From Gaiellasilicea sp963794385 (GTDB taxonomy: Bacteria > Actinomycetota > Thermoleophilia > Gaiellales > Gaiellaceae): a stretch of 64,000 nt of DNA. The notes under the pieces were generated by a model, which ran no database searches, was not told the DNA's origin, and saw only the letters and a list, made by a program, of their open reading frames with translations. Both the position numbers and the translations under genes were made by a program. How positions within the stretch are numbered: position 1 is the stretch's first letter; each line of letters begins with the position of its first letter. The stretch is from the NCBI GenBank assembly GCA_963794385.1, contig CAWCDT010000010.1, positions 1-64,000 on the forward strand, written 5' to 3'. Shown piece after piece: positions 8,091-16,321 of this stretch.

Positions 8091-8768
8091 TCAGGTCGTC
8101 ACGGCTGCGATCAGACTGGTCGCATTGAAGGCGCAGTGGACGATCATGCACGGGTAGACGCTGTCCGTCCGTAACCGGAGCAACGCGGTGATGATCCCGA
8201 AGAGGACGAGCGCCGCGAGAGCGAGCAGGAGGCCGTGTCCGAGGCCGAAGCCGATCGCGGTCACGAGCACGGCCACGGGAGCCCCGAAGCGCAAGAGCAG
8301 CGTCATGCCTGCGCCGCGGTACATGAGCTCCTCGACGATCGGGCCGACGAGGGCGACCGAGACGAAGTTCGCCGCGTAGGCCCCCGCCTTGCTCGAGTCC
8401 CACGCCTCCGGGGCCAGACCCTGCTCGTCGCCGGCGTCGAAAGCGATCAGGATCAAACCCGCGCCGATGAAGATGGCGACGTAGGCAGCCCCCGCGAGGC
8501 CGAGCGCATCGGGCCAGGATTCGGGTCGTCGCAGGGCGAAGAACTCGCGCCGGGACGTCCCGCGTGCGATCCAGAGCAGCACCGCGAGCAGCATCAGGTA
8601 GACGACGACTCCGCCGACCGCGGTCTCGTAGCGGTAGAGGGCGTCGTCGGGAGGGTCGCCCCCCTGGATCCTGCTGCCGTAGCCGAGCAGGATCAGGAGG
8701 AGGACGAGACTGGACCAGGCGGCGAGCCGCCAGCCCTCGGTACCACGCTCTCCGTGCTCCGCCTCCAC
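8091..8768 (-). CDS. CPBP-family intramembrane metalloprotease
   Basis: The protein is hydrophobic with about seven membrane helices. Near the middle it carries the EEXXXR motif as VEELMYRG, followed by GFGLGHGLLLAL (first His) and CMIVHCAFNATSL (second His region). This is the CPBP/Abi signature of type II CAAX-like proteases. The likely start is the GTG at 8768, which leaves a 48-base gap to the divergent mscS start. Substrates are unknown; relatives cleave membrane proteins or confer bacteriocin self-immunity. Start choice is uncertain. Confidence 0.8.
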   Translation of the reverse strand: MEAEHGERGTEGWRLAAWSSLVLLLILLGYGSRIQGGDPPDDALYRYETAVGGVVVYLMLLAVLLWIARGTSRREFFALRRPESWPDALGLAGAAYVAIFIGAGLILIAFDAGDEQGLAPEAWDSSKAGAYAANFVSVALVGPIVEELMYRGAGMTLLLRFGAPVAVLVTAIGFGLGHGLLLALAALVLFGIITALLRLRTDSVYPCMIVHCAFNATSLIAAVTT

Positions 8769-8816
8769 GAGGCTCCCGATGATAGGGACGAACGCGTCGC
8801 CGTCGAACCCCGACCC

Positions 8817-9536
8817 ATGGAGACATGGCGGCGCTTGCTCGTGGTCGGGATCGTGCTCGGCCTGACGGCGGTTGCCGCGACGTGGCTCGACCGGCGTTTC
8901 ATGGGCGACCGCTCGCCCGAGGCGTTGACGCGCTACCGCCTCTTGCGCCGCTCGCTCGTCGCCGCGACCGTGTTCGTCGGCGTGCTCTCGGCCTTGCTCG
9001 TCGTTCCGCAGGTGCGTGCGGTCGCCGGCGGCTTGCTCGCCTCCTCGGCGGTGATCGGCGTGATCATCGGCTTCGCCTCCCAGCGAACGCTCGGCAACTT
9101 CGTCGCCGGCGTGATGATCGCGATCACGCAGCCGCTCCGGCTCGGCGACTGGGTCGAAGTCGCCGGCGTCGGGGGCACGGTCGAGGAGATCGGGCTCACG
9201 TACACGTACATCCGGACGGCCGACAACGCCCGATTCGTGATCCCGAACGAGAAGCTGGCCTCGGATACCATCCGCAACTCCACGATTCGCAGCCCTGCGA
9301 AGTACGCCGAGGTCACCGTCCACGTTCCGCCTTCAGCCGACCTGCGCGCGCTCGTCGACGCCCTCCGTTCCGAGGTGCCCGGTGAGCGCGACGAGGTCTT
9401 CGTCAGCTCACTCGACGAGTCGCCGACTCTGACCGTCAGAGCCTGGACCGAGAGCGAGCCGGCGGCGGAGAAGCTCGAGCACGACCTTCGCCTGCGTGTG
9501 CACGACCGCCTGCGTGAGCAGGGGATCTTCGCGTGA
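8817..9536 (+). CDS. MscS-family mechanosensitive ion channel
   Basis: MscS channels release solutes on hypo-osmotic shock. The protein has two N-terminal membrane helices, then the pore-lining helix and beta domain: SSAVIGVIIGFASQRTLGNF, VAGVMIAITQPLRLGDWVEV, GTVEEIGLTYTYIRTADNAR and VIPNEKLASDTIRNST. These are the most conserved MscS blocks. At about 240 residues it is a compact MscS. The start ATG at 8817 begins METWRRLLVVGIVLGL. Its stop overlaps the next gene by 4 bases (GTGA), so it is coupled to the penicillin-binding protein. Confidence 0.92.
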   Translation: METWRRLLVVGIVLGLTAVAATWLDRRFMGDRSPEALTRYRLLRRSLVAATVFVGVLSALLVVPQVRAVAGGLLASSAVIGVIIGFASQRTLGNFVAGVMIAITQPLRLGDWVEVAGVGGTVEEIGLTYTYIRTADNARFVIPNEKLASDTIRNSTIRSPAKYAEVTVHVPPSADLRALVDALRSEVPGERDEVFVSSLDESPTLTVRAWTESEPAAEKLEHDLRLRVHDRLREQGIFA

Positions 9537-11764
9537 GCGGGTCGCGTCGGAGCCGCGGGCTCGACAACGAGATCTATGCACGCCACCGGCGCAAGCGGAA
9601 GCGCATCGAGCGCAAGCAGCGCCGCCGTCGCGCCGTCGTGCTGGCCGTGGCCGCGGTGGTCGCGCTCCTCTTCGTCGTGGCCGGCGCAGCGGTCACGACG
9701 GTCGTCACCTTCAGCGCCGACTGCGATCTGAAGGCGCTGCGGCCGGTGTCGATCGGCCAGAACTCGTTCATCTACGCCGCCGACAACTCGATCCTGGGCG
9801 CGATCCCGGCCGAGCGGAACCGGCAACCGGTGCCGCTCCGCCGCATCAGCTCGTGGATGCCGCAGGCGACGGTCGCGATCGAGGACCGCCGTTTCTACGA
9901 GCACGGCGGCATCGACGCGGAGGGCATCGCCCGGGCGCTGTGGAAGAACGTGAACGCCGGCGAGGTCGTCGAGGGCGGCTCGACGATCACGCAGCAGTTG
10001 GTGCGCAACCTCTATCCGGTCTCGCGCGAGCGAACGGTCGAGCGGAAGCTGAAGGAGGCCTGTCTCGCGATCAAGCTCAACGACGCCTGGTCGAAGCGGA
10101 AGATCCTGGCCACGTACATGAACCAGGTCTACTACGGCAACCTCGCCTACGGGATCGAGGCGGCCGCGCAGACCTACTTCTCCAAGAACGCGAAGTCCCT
10201 GACGTTGCCGGAAGCGGCGCTGCTCGCGGGGCTGCCGCAGCTCCCGAGCGCGTACGACCCGTTCAACCGCACCGAGGTGGCGACGAACCGCCGCAACCAG
10301 GTGCTGCGCGCGATGCTCGACGAGGGCTACATCAACCGCGAGCAGCACGACTGGGCGGCCTCGCGCGGGCTCGGGCTGAAGGCCGGGAAGCTCTACACGA
10401 CGATCCGCGAGCCGTACTTCTTCAGCTACGTCCGCGACGAGCTGATCGCCGAGTACGGCGTGGCGACGGTCCGTTCCGGTGGGCTCAAGGTCTACACGAC
10501 GATCGACCCGCGCTTCCAGCGGGCAGCGCGGAAGGCGATCTCGGAGACGTTGTACGAGAAGGACGACCCGGCGGCGGCGATCATCTCGATCAACCCGAAG
10601 AACGGCGCCATCCGCGCCATGACCGCCGTCACGCCTGGAAACAGGAAGAACCAGTTCAACCTGCTCTCGCAGGCGCGGCGGCAATCCGGCTCGACGTTCA
10701 AGACGTTCGTGCTCGCGGCGGCGGTCGAGAAGGGGATCAACCCGGCGACGTCGACCTACCTCTCGGCGCCGTTCTTCTATAAGCCGACCGACTGGGGCGA
10801 CTGTGAGGACGGCAGCGGCGGCTGGTGGTGCCCGGAGACGTACGACCACAGCTATACCGGCATGACGACGATCGAGCGCGCCACGTTGCGCTCGGACAAC
10901 ACCGTCTACGCGCAGCTGACGCTCGACGTCGGCGCGCGCGCGGTCGCCGACATGGCGAGCAGGCTCGGCGTTCGTTCGCCGCTCGACGTCAAGGGGGCGT
11001 ACGTGCCCGCGATCGGGCTCGGGGCGATGGACGTCTCGCCCCTTGACATGGCGGTCGCGTACGCGACGATCGCAGCGGGCGGCATCCGCTCCGAGCCCTT
11101 CGCGATCCGCAAGGTGGTCCGCCCCACCGGCGAGGACACGAAGGCCGGCTGGGGCAAGCCGAAGCGGAAGCGAGTCATCTCCGACGGCGTTGCGTACGAG
11201 GTCACGCGCATCCTTCAGGAGAACATGTGGTACGGCACCGGCACGGGCGCCTCCTTCGGACACTCGGCGGCCGGTAAGACCGGGACGACCGAGGAGCACT
11301 CCGACGCCTGGTTCTGCGGGTACACACCGCGGCTCGGCACGACGGTCTGGGTCGGGTACCCGAAGGGGAAGATCCCGATGGAGAACGTGCACGGGATCAG
11401 CGTGGCCGGTGGCACGTTCCCGGCGCAGATCTGGCGGCTCTTCATGAGCTCGGCGATCGGCGCGCTCGAGTCGGTCCCCTTCCCGCAGCCGCAGGACTGG
11501 CCGGAGTGGTCGGACTTCGTGCGGGGCACGGAGGACCGCTCGTTCGGCTACGGGGACGACGACGACGACTACTACGCGCCGCCGGCGTCGACGCCTGAAG
11601 AAGATGAGGAGTCGGACGAGGACGACTCGGCGCCGGCCGAGCCCGAACCGCAGCCCACTCCGACACCCACGGATCCGGTGACGCCTCCCGCCCCGCCCGC
11701 GGGCCGCCCTGCTCCGCCGACGCCGCCGGCGCCGACACCTCCACCGACCGCGCCGCCCGAATAA
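9533..11764 (+). CDS. Class A penicillin-binding protein (transglycosylase/transpeptidase, PBP1A type)
   Basis: This bifunctional enzyme polymerises and cross-links peptidoglycan outside the membrane. A basic cytoplasmic tail (1-35) is followed by one membrane helix (36-60). The GT51 domain has catalytic Glu117 in AIEDRRFYEHGG and the block GGSTITQQLVRN. The transpeptidase domain has S387-T-F-K390, S454-D-N and K582-T-G-T. Both active sites are intact. The last 80 residues are a low-complexity tail, first acidic (runs of Asp) and then Pro/Thr-rich, resembling a cell-wall spacer. Length is 743 residues. It overlaps mscS by 4 bases. Confidence 0.95.
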   Translation: MSGSRRSRGLDNEIYARHRRKRKRIERKQRRRRAVVLAVAAVVALLFVVAGAAVTTVVTFSADCDLKALRPVSIGQNSFIYAADNSILGAIPAERNRQPVPLRRISSWMPQATVAIEDRRFYEHGGIDAEGIARALWKNVNAGEVVEGGSTITQQLVRNLYPVSRERTVERKLKEACLAIKLNDAWSKRKILATYMNQVYYGNLAYGIEAAAQTYFSKNAKSLTLPEAALLAGLPQLPSAYDPFNRTEVATNRRNQVLRAMLDEGYINREQHDWAASRGLGLKAGKLYTTIREPYFFSYVRDELIAEYGVATVRSGGLKVYTTIDPRFQRAARKAISETLYEKDDPAAAIISINPKNGAIRAMTAVTPGNRKNQFNLLSQARRQSGSTFKTFVLAAAVEKGINPATSTYLSAPFFYKPTDWGDCEDGSGGWWCPETYDHSYTGMTTIERATLRSDNTVYAQLTLDVGARAVADMASRLGVRSPLDVKGAYVPAIGLGAMDVSPLDMAVAYATIAAGGIRSEPFAIRKVVRPTGEDTKAGWGKPKRKRVISDGVAYEVTRILQENMWYGTGTGASFGHSAAGKTGTTEEHSDAWFCGYTPRLGTTVWVGYPKGKIPMENVHGISVAGGTFPAQIWRLFMSSAIGALESVPFPQPQDWPEWSDFVRGTEDRSFGYGDDDDDYYAPPASTPEEDEESDEDDSAPAEPEPQPTPTPTDPVTPPAPPAGRPAPPTPPAPTPPPTAPPE

Positions 11765-11814
11765 CCGCCCGGGCCGATCGCGCGCTGGGCCGTGCCGCGC
11801 TGCTCGCGGCCGCC

Positions 11815-12999
11815 GTGATCGCTCTCCTCGTCGCGGGCTGCGTCGCCTGCGCCTGGCTCGAGGATGCGCCTCTGGTGCCCGCCGACGCAGGTCGGGCCGA
11901 CGACGGCGGGGCCGGCGGCGCGATCTTCCTCGCGCTTCTCGTCACCGCCTTCGCGTGCTACCTCGGTGCCTTGGCACTCGTCCGCAGGCGCGCACCCGCG
12001 CTGCCGGCAGTGCTCGCCGCCGCAATCGTGATCCAGCTCCTCCCGCTTGCGGCGCCGCTCCTGCTCTCGACCGATGCCTGGACGTACTGGGCGTACGGGC
12101 GGATCGCGGCGGTGCACGGCGGCGATCCCTACGTCGACACGCCGGACGAGTTTCCGGACGATCCCGCCTACGCGTACGCGGGAGCGGCGTGGCGTGACAC
12201 GAGCTCGGTCTACGGGCCGGCGTTCACGCTCTTCTCCGAGGCCGTGGCGCTCGTCTCGGGCTCGTCCGCAGCCGCCGCCGCCTGGATCTTCAAGGTGCTC
12301 GCTGCCGGCGGAGTGGTCGCATGCGTGGTGCTCGCTGCAAGGCTTGCGCGCGAGCGACCGTACGCGGCGGCGTTCGTCGGCTGGAACCCACTCTTGGCGA
12401 TCCACTTCGCCGGAGGGGGGCACAACGACTCCATCCTCGTCGCGCTCACCCTTGCTGCGATCGTTCTCGCGGGTCTCGGGCGAAGGGGCCTGGCCGGTGC
12501 CGCGTGGGCCGTCGCGATCCTGCTCAAGTGGATTCCGCTCGTCTTCTTCGCTCTCCGCGCAATCGCAGCACGAAAGGAGGGTCGACGCGTAGGTCACGCC
12601 GGTTTCGCCGCCGCCGCGATCGTCGTCCTCGCTCTCGCCACCTGGCGCTACGGCCTCGACTGGCTGCGGGCGGTGGGCCCGTTGACGGAGAACGCCGCGG
12701 AGCAGTCGAGCTACGCGCTGCCGCACCGGCTCGAGCAGCTCGGCATGCCGCACGGCCTCACCCTCGCCGTTGCGGTCGCCGGGCTCGCGGCCGGGCTCGC
12801 GTGGCTCGCCCGGGAAGCTTCGCGCGGCCGTGTCCGGCTCGGGCTCGCGGGCTGCCTACTGCTCGCGACCACGCCCTGGTTGACGCCGTGGTATGTGATC
12901 TGGGCGCTGCCCTTCGCGGCCGCGGAGGACGATCGCCGCGCGCAGTTGCTCGCGCTCGGCTTCTGCGCCTACCTGCTGCCGCAGACGATCCCGCTCTAG
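11815..12999 (+). CDS. GT87/DUF2029-type polyprenyl-phosphate mannosyltransferase-like membrane protein
   Basis: The protein has about ten membrane helices and an early loop with STDAWTYWAYGRIAAVHGGD, the acidic motif after helix 2-3 where GT-C glycosyltransferases hold their catalytic Asp. Further GT-C marks are SSVYGPAF, GWNPLLAIHFAGGGHNDSI and TPWLTPWYVIWALPF. The last two are typical of MptB-like and GT87 enzymes that transfer mannose from polyprenyl phosphate. It follows the penicillin-binding protein by 50 bases and fits an envelope-glycan role. The chosen start is GTG at 11815; the frame is open further upstream without a better start. Confidence 0.75.
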   Translation: MIALLVAGCVACAWLEDAPLVPADAGRADDGGAGGAIFLALLVTAFACYLGALALVRRRAPALPAVLAAAIVIQLLPLAAPLLLSTDAWTYWAYGRIAAVHGGDPYVDTPDEFPDDPAYAYAGAAWRDTSSVYGPAFTLFSEAVALVSGSSAAAAAWIFKVLAAGGVVACVVLAARLARERPYAAAFVGWNPLLAIHFAGGGHNDSILVALTLAAIVLAGLGRRGLAGAAWAVAILLKWIPLVFFALRAIAARKEGRRVGHAGFAAAAIVVLALATWRYGLDWLRAVGPLTENAAEQSSYALPHRLEQLGMPHGLTLAVAVAGLAAGLAWLAREASRGRVRLGLAGCLLLATTPWLTPWYVIWALPFAAAEDDRRAQLLALGFCAYLLPQTIPL

Positions 13000-13004
13000 A
13001 TGTT

Positions 13005-14300
13005 CTAACGCCGCCGGAAGACGAGGACGCCGTCTTCGGCGAAGACACGGCGCCACTGCGGATCGCGGTGCAGTGCGGCGAGCGCCGGACGCGCCCGCTC
13101 GGGCCGCAGGCTGTCCAGAAACGTCAGTCGGCGCTCGTCGACCACTACCCATTCTGCCTCCGCGAGCACCGGGAAGCTGAAGATCCGGTGTCGTTCGGAC
13201 AGATGCGCTCCCAGCGCGTTCGTGGCGCTGACCGGCGCTCCGTCGGGGACGAGCTCCAGCGCGCGTTGCTGCGCCGCTCTGCGGTCGTCCGCCTGGACGT
13301 CGATCCGGCCGAGTGGGCCCAGAAGCAGCATCCCGGCCGTCGCGGCGGCGACGGCGGCGAAGGAGAGCCGCCGCCCGAGTCGTGCAACCGCGAAGACGGA
13401 GGCTGCAAGGAGCGCAGGGGTCGCGACTGCCGCGTAGTGGGTCTTCACCGAGGTCTGGGTCACGGTCGAGGAGAGCAGGTTGAGCCCCACCTCGGGCACC
13501 GCCGCGAGCGCCGCCAGCGGCGCTGCGAGCGGCAGGAAGAGCAGCGGGAAGAGGAGGTCGGTCAGATACGTAAGGTCGCGGCGGTCGAGCGACGGCGCGT
13601 CGTAACGGCTCTCGAACGCGGACGAGCCCGCCGCAGCGAAGTGCGGCACGATGACCAGCGCGGCGATGAGCGCGGCCGAACCTGCGACGAGCGCAATCGC
13701 GAGACCGGTCCTACGCTCGCCGCGGCGGAGCCCGTACCAGACGCCCATTGCGGCGACCGCGAGACCGACGTGCTCCTTGGTGAGGATCGCCGCTCCGGCG
13801 AGGAGAGCGAAGGCCCAGAGCCTGCCTTCGTCGAGGTGCCACCACGCGAAGAGCAGGAGCGGGCAGGCGAGCGCAACCGGATGGAAGTCGCTCACAGGCA
13901 GCCACTGCGTGGGCGGATAGAGGAGGTAGGCAAGTGCGAGCGCTGCAGCGGGCCACTCCGCGTGCAGATGCTTCCGGGCGAGCCAGTACACCGGCAGGGC
14001 GCCGGAGGCCACGGCAACCGCCTGCACGACGAGCAGCAGCTCCGGTTCGGGCCAGAGCCACCAGAGCGGGGCGAAGGCGGCGAGGATCGGGTCGAAGTGT
14101 GCGCCGAGGCGCGAGATCTGCTCGCCGCGCACGTCCGTGATCGAGAGGAGGTCGCCGTTCGCGGTCGACCAGACGGCCTGGGTCATGTTGCCGAGGTCGA
14201 AGCGGCCGCTGCCGAAGGCTCGGTGGCGCAGGATCGCCGCGACGGCGAACACGGCCGCGAACGCCGAGGCGGCGAGCCGGACGACGACAGTGGGCGTCAA
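13005..14300 (-). CDS. DUF2079 membrane protein
   Basis: About ten predicted membrane helices, with FGSGRFDLGNMTQAVWSTA and HFDPILAAFAPLWWLWP near the N-terminus and SDFHPVALACPLLLFAWWHL and LTKEHVGLAVAAMGVWYGLR in the middle. These are diagnostic blocks of DUF2079, a GT-C-like family of unknown function in actinobacteria and archaea. The C-terminal third is soluble and contains VSATNALGAHLSER. The gene starts with TTG overlapping the stop of the upstream GT4 gene by 4 bases, so both are in one operon read leftwards. Confidence 0.85.
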   Translation of the reverse strand: MTPTVVVRLAASAFAAVFAVAAILRHRAFGSGRFDLGNMTQAVWSTANGDLLSITDVRGEQISRLGAHFDPILAAFAPLWWLWPEPELLLVVQAVAVASGALPVYWLARKHLHAEWPAAALALAYLLYPPTQWLPVSDFHPVALACPLLLFAWWHLDEGRLWAFALLAGAAILTKEHVGLAVAAMGVWYGLRRGERRTGLAIALVAGSAALIAALVIVPHFAAAGSSAFESRYDAPSLDRRDLTYLTDLLFPLLFLPLAAPLAALAAVPEVGLNLLSSTVTQTSVKTHYAAVATPALLAASVFAVARLGRRLSFAAVAAATAGMLLLGPLGRIDVQADDRRAAQQRALELVPDGAPVSATNALGAHLSERHRIFSFPVLAEAEWVVVDERRLTFLDSLRPERARPALAALHRDPQWRRVFAEDGVLVFRRR

Positions 14301-15377
14301 CGCCCGGTGAGCCCCTCGACGAGGCTGCGCCAGCGTTCACCGAGCACGCGTTCGCTCGCATGCTCGCGATAGGCGGTGAGGCCGCCGCTGGAGAGCCGCT
14401 CGGCCAGGCCGTCCGCCGTGGCGAGCTTCTGAAGGGTCGCGGCCAGCGCCTCTGCGTCGCCCGGGGGGACGAGGAGCGCGCTCTCGCCGTCGCGCAGCAA
14501 CTCGCGGGCCGCCGGCGTGTCCGCGGTGACGAGGGGCACACCGCACGCAAGCGCCTGGAAGGCTTTGTTCGGGATCACGCTGCGGGCCTTTGCCGAGGTG
14601 CCGAAGATCCCGAGCGCGCAACCCGCACGTGCGAGCTCGGCCGGTAGCTCTTCGTAGTCGACCCACTCGACCCATTCGACGTTCGCCGGATGCGTCCTGC
14701 AGGAGCGCGTCGAGCTGGCCGCTGCCGACAACGCGGAACGGGATCTCTGGGGCGAGCCGTGCGGCCGCCAGGATCGTCTCGAGGCCGTGCAGCGGGATCA
14801 ACTTCCCGACGAACAGCGCTCGGAAGCGGTCGGGTCTGCGCCAGCCCGGGCGGAAGATGCGCTCCTCCGCGCCGACGAAGCAGACAGCCATGCGGTCGGG
14901 TGGCAACGAGCCGAGCTCGGCGAGACGGCGCGCGTTCTCCTCGGTATCCGCGACCACGAGGTCGGCAGTGCGGAGGGCCGTTCGGTCGATCCGGCGCAGC
15001 AGGCGCGCCGCCGGAGAGCCCGGCGCGAAGCGGCGGCGGTCCTCGACCAGCGTCTCGTGGAGCGACACAAGCGGGTTGAAAAGAACTGGTTTGCCGCGTG
15101 CCGCTCGCTTCGCCGCCGGCAGGTCGAGGTGGCCCGGGTAGCCGACGATCATTGCGTCGAAGCGCTCCCCCGGCCGGCGCAGAAGCAGGCGCGCTTCCGC
15201 CACGGCCAGCTTCGTCGCGGTCGCGGCGCCGGCCGTCCAGCTCCGTCGTTTTCCCTCCCAGACGCCGACGTGGCGCTCGACCACGTCGACGCCGGCTCCC
15301 CGAAGGCAGGAGATCACCTGCGCGTTGCGCGGGTAGTCGCGCTCGTACGTCCCGAAGTAGAGGACGCGCAGTGTCAG
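14297..15377 (-). CDS. GT4-family glycosyltransferase, one frameshift
   Basis: The N-terminal half LRVLYFGTYERDYPRNAQVI continues to FRALFVGKLIPLHGLETIL and FRVVGSGQLDALLQD. The C-terminal half HPANVEWVEWVDYEELP, then CALGIFGTSAKARSVIPNKA, FQALACGVPLVTADTPAARE lies in another frame. Joined, this is a normal GT-B enzyme of about 360 residues with the C-terminal nucleotide-sugar binding block. The shift is near 14,690 and is repaired by removing one base, giving LLQDHPANVEW. The start is unclear: the frame overlaps the stop of the GT2 gene and has no ATG, GTG or TTG where the protein should begin, so a CTG start or another base error is possible. Confidence 0.8.
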
Positions 15378-16309
15378 CGCAGGATCTCGTCCACGTGGAG
15401 CTCGGCCGTCCTGCCGCCCGTTCGATCCTCGTGGTGGCTCGCAACCAATTCGCTGACGAGGCCGAGCGAGACGAGCTGGACACCGACCACGACGAGGAGC
15501 ACCCCGAGCGTGAGCAGCGGCCGGTGGCCGATCGCCTCGCCGGTCAGCTTCAGCACGGTCAGGTAGGCGAGCACGACTGTTCCGACGGCGCCGAGCACCA
15601 GCCCGACGCCGCCGAAGAGGTGCAGCGGGCGGTGCCGGTAGCGGCCCATGAACGTCACCGTCAGCAGGTCGAGAAAGCCGCGCACGTACCGCTCCATTCC
15701 GTAGCGGGAGCGGCCGTGCTCGCGCGGGCGGTGGTTCACGGGCAGCTCCGCGACGCGAAAACCGCGGTAGTGGGCGAGCACCGGGATGAACCGGTGCAGC
15801 TCGCCGTAGATGCGCATCCCCCGGACAACTTCGGCCCGGTAGGCCTTCAGGCCGCAGTTGAGATCGTGCAGCGAGAGGCCGGAGAGCTGACCCGTGACGG
15901 AGTTGAAGATCCGAGATGGAATGCGCCGCGTGAGCGGGTCGCGGCGCTTCGTCTTCCAACCCGAGACGAGATCGAAGCCTTCGTCGAGCTTGGCGAGCAG
16001 GCGCGGGATCTCCGCCGGATCGTCCTGCAGGTCACCGTCGATGGTGACGACGACGTCACCTCGAGCCTCCTCGAAGCCGGCCTGGAGCGCCGCGGCCTTG
16101 CCGAAGTTGCGCCGGAGCCGGACGACGAGCACGTTGTCGTTCGCCGCATGCAGCCGTGTGAGGGCAGCGAACGTGCCGTCGCCCGAGCCGTCGTCGACGA
16201 AGATCGTCTCCCACGCCTCGCCGAGCGGCTCGAGCGCCGCGGTGAGCTCGTCGTGGAGAAGCGCGACGCTGCGCTCCTCGTCGTGCACCGGGACGATCAC
16301 CGAGATCAC
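15374..16309 (-). CDS. GT2-family polyprenyl-phosphate glycosyltransferase (DPM1/GtrB type)
   Basis: The protein starts MISVIVPVHDEERSVALLHD and shows IFVDDGSGDGTFAALTRL, NFGKAAALQAGFEEARGDVV, TIDGDLQDDPAEIP and LNCGLKAYRAEVV. These are the classical motifs of dolichol-phosphate-mannose-synthase-like enzymes that load a sugar on polyprenyl phosphate at the inner membrane face. Two C-terminal helices (around VGLVLGAVGTVVLAYL and LLTLGVLLVVVGVQLVSL) anchor it. It would supply the lipid-linked sugar used by the GT87 enzyme nearby. The GTG start at 16309 lies 12 bases from the divergent moeA start. Confidence 0.88.
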   Translation of the reverse strand: MISVIVPVHDEERSVALLHDELTAALEPLGEAWETIFVDDGSGDGTFAALTRLHAANDNVLVVRLRRNFGKAAALQAGFEEARGDVVVTIDGDLQDDPAEIPRLLAKLDEGFDLVSGWKTKRRDPLTRRIPSRIFNSVTGQLSGLSLHDLNCGLKAYRAEVVRGMRIYGELHRFIPVLAHYRGFRVAELPVNHRPREHGRSRYGMERYVRGFLDLLTVTFMGRYRHRPLHLFGGVGLVLGAVGTVVLAYLTVLKLTGEAIGHRPLLTLGVLLVVVGVQLVSLGLVSELVASHHEDRTGGRTAELHVDEILR

Positions 16310-16321
16310 GCGCGTTAGCGT

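Noticed and set aside
8933..11392. An 819-residue minus-strand frame opposite mscS and the penicillin-binding protein
   Set aside because: Long antisense frames are expected at this GC content; it has no domain signature and the plus strand is clearly coding.
12321..14372. A 683-residue plus-strand frame across the GT87 and DUF2079 genes
   Set aside because: It runs antisense through DUF2079 and out of frame through GT87, with charged repeats typical of GC-rich shadow frames.
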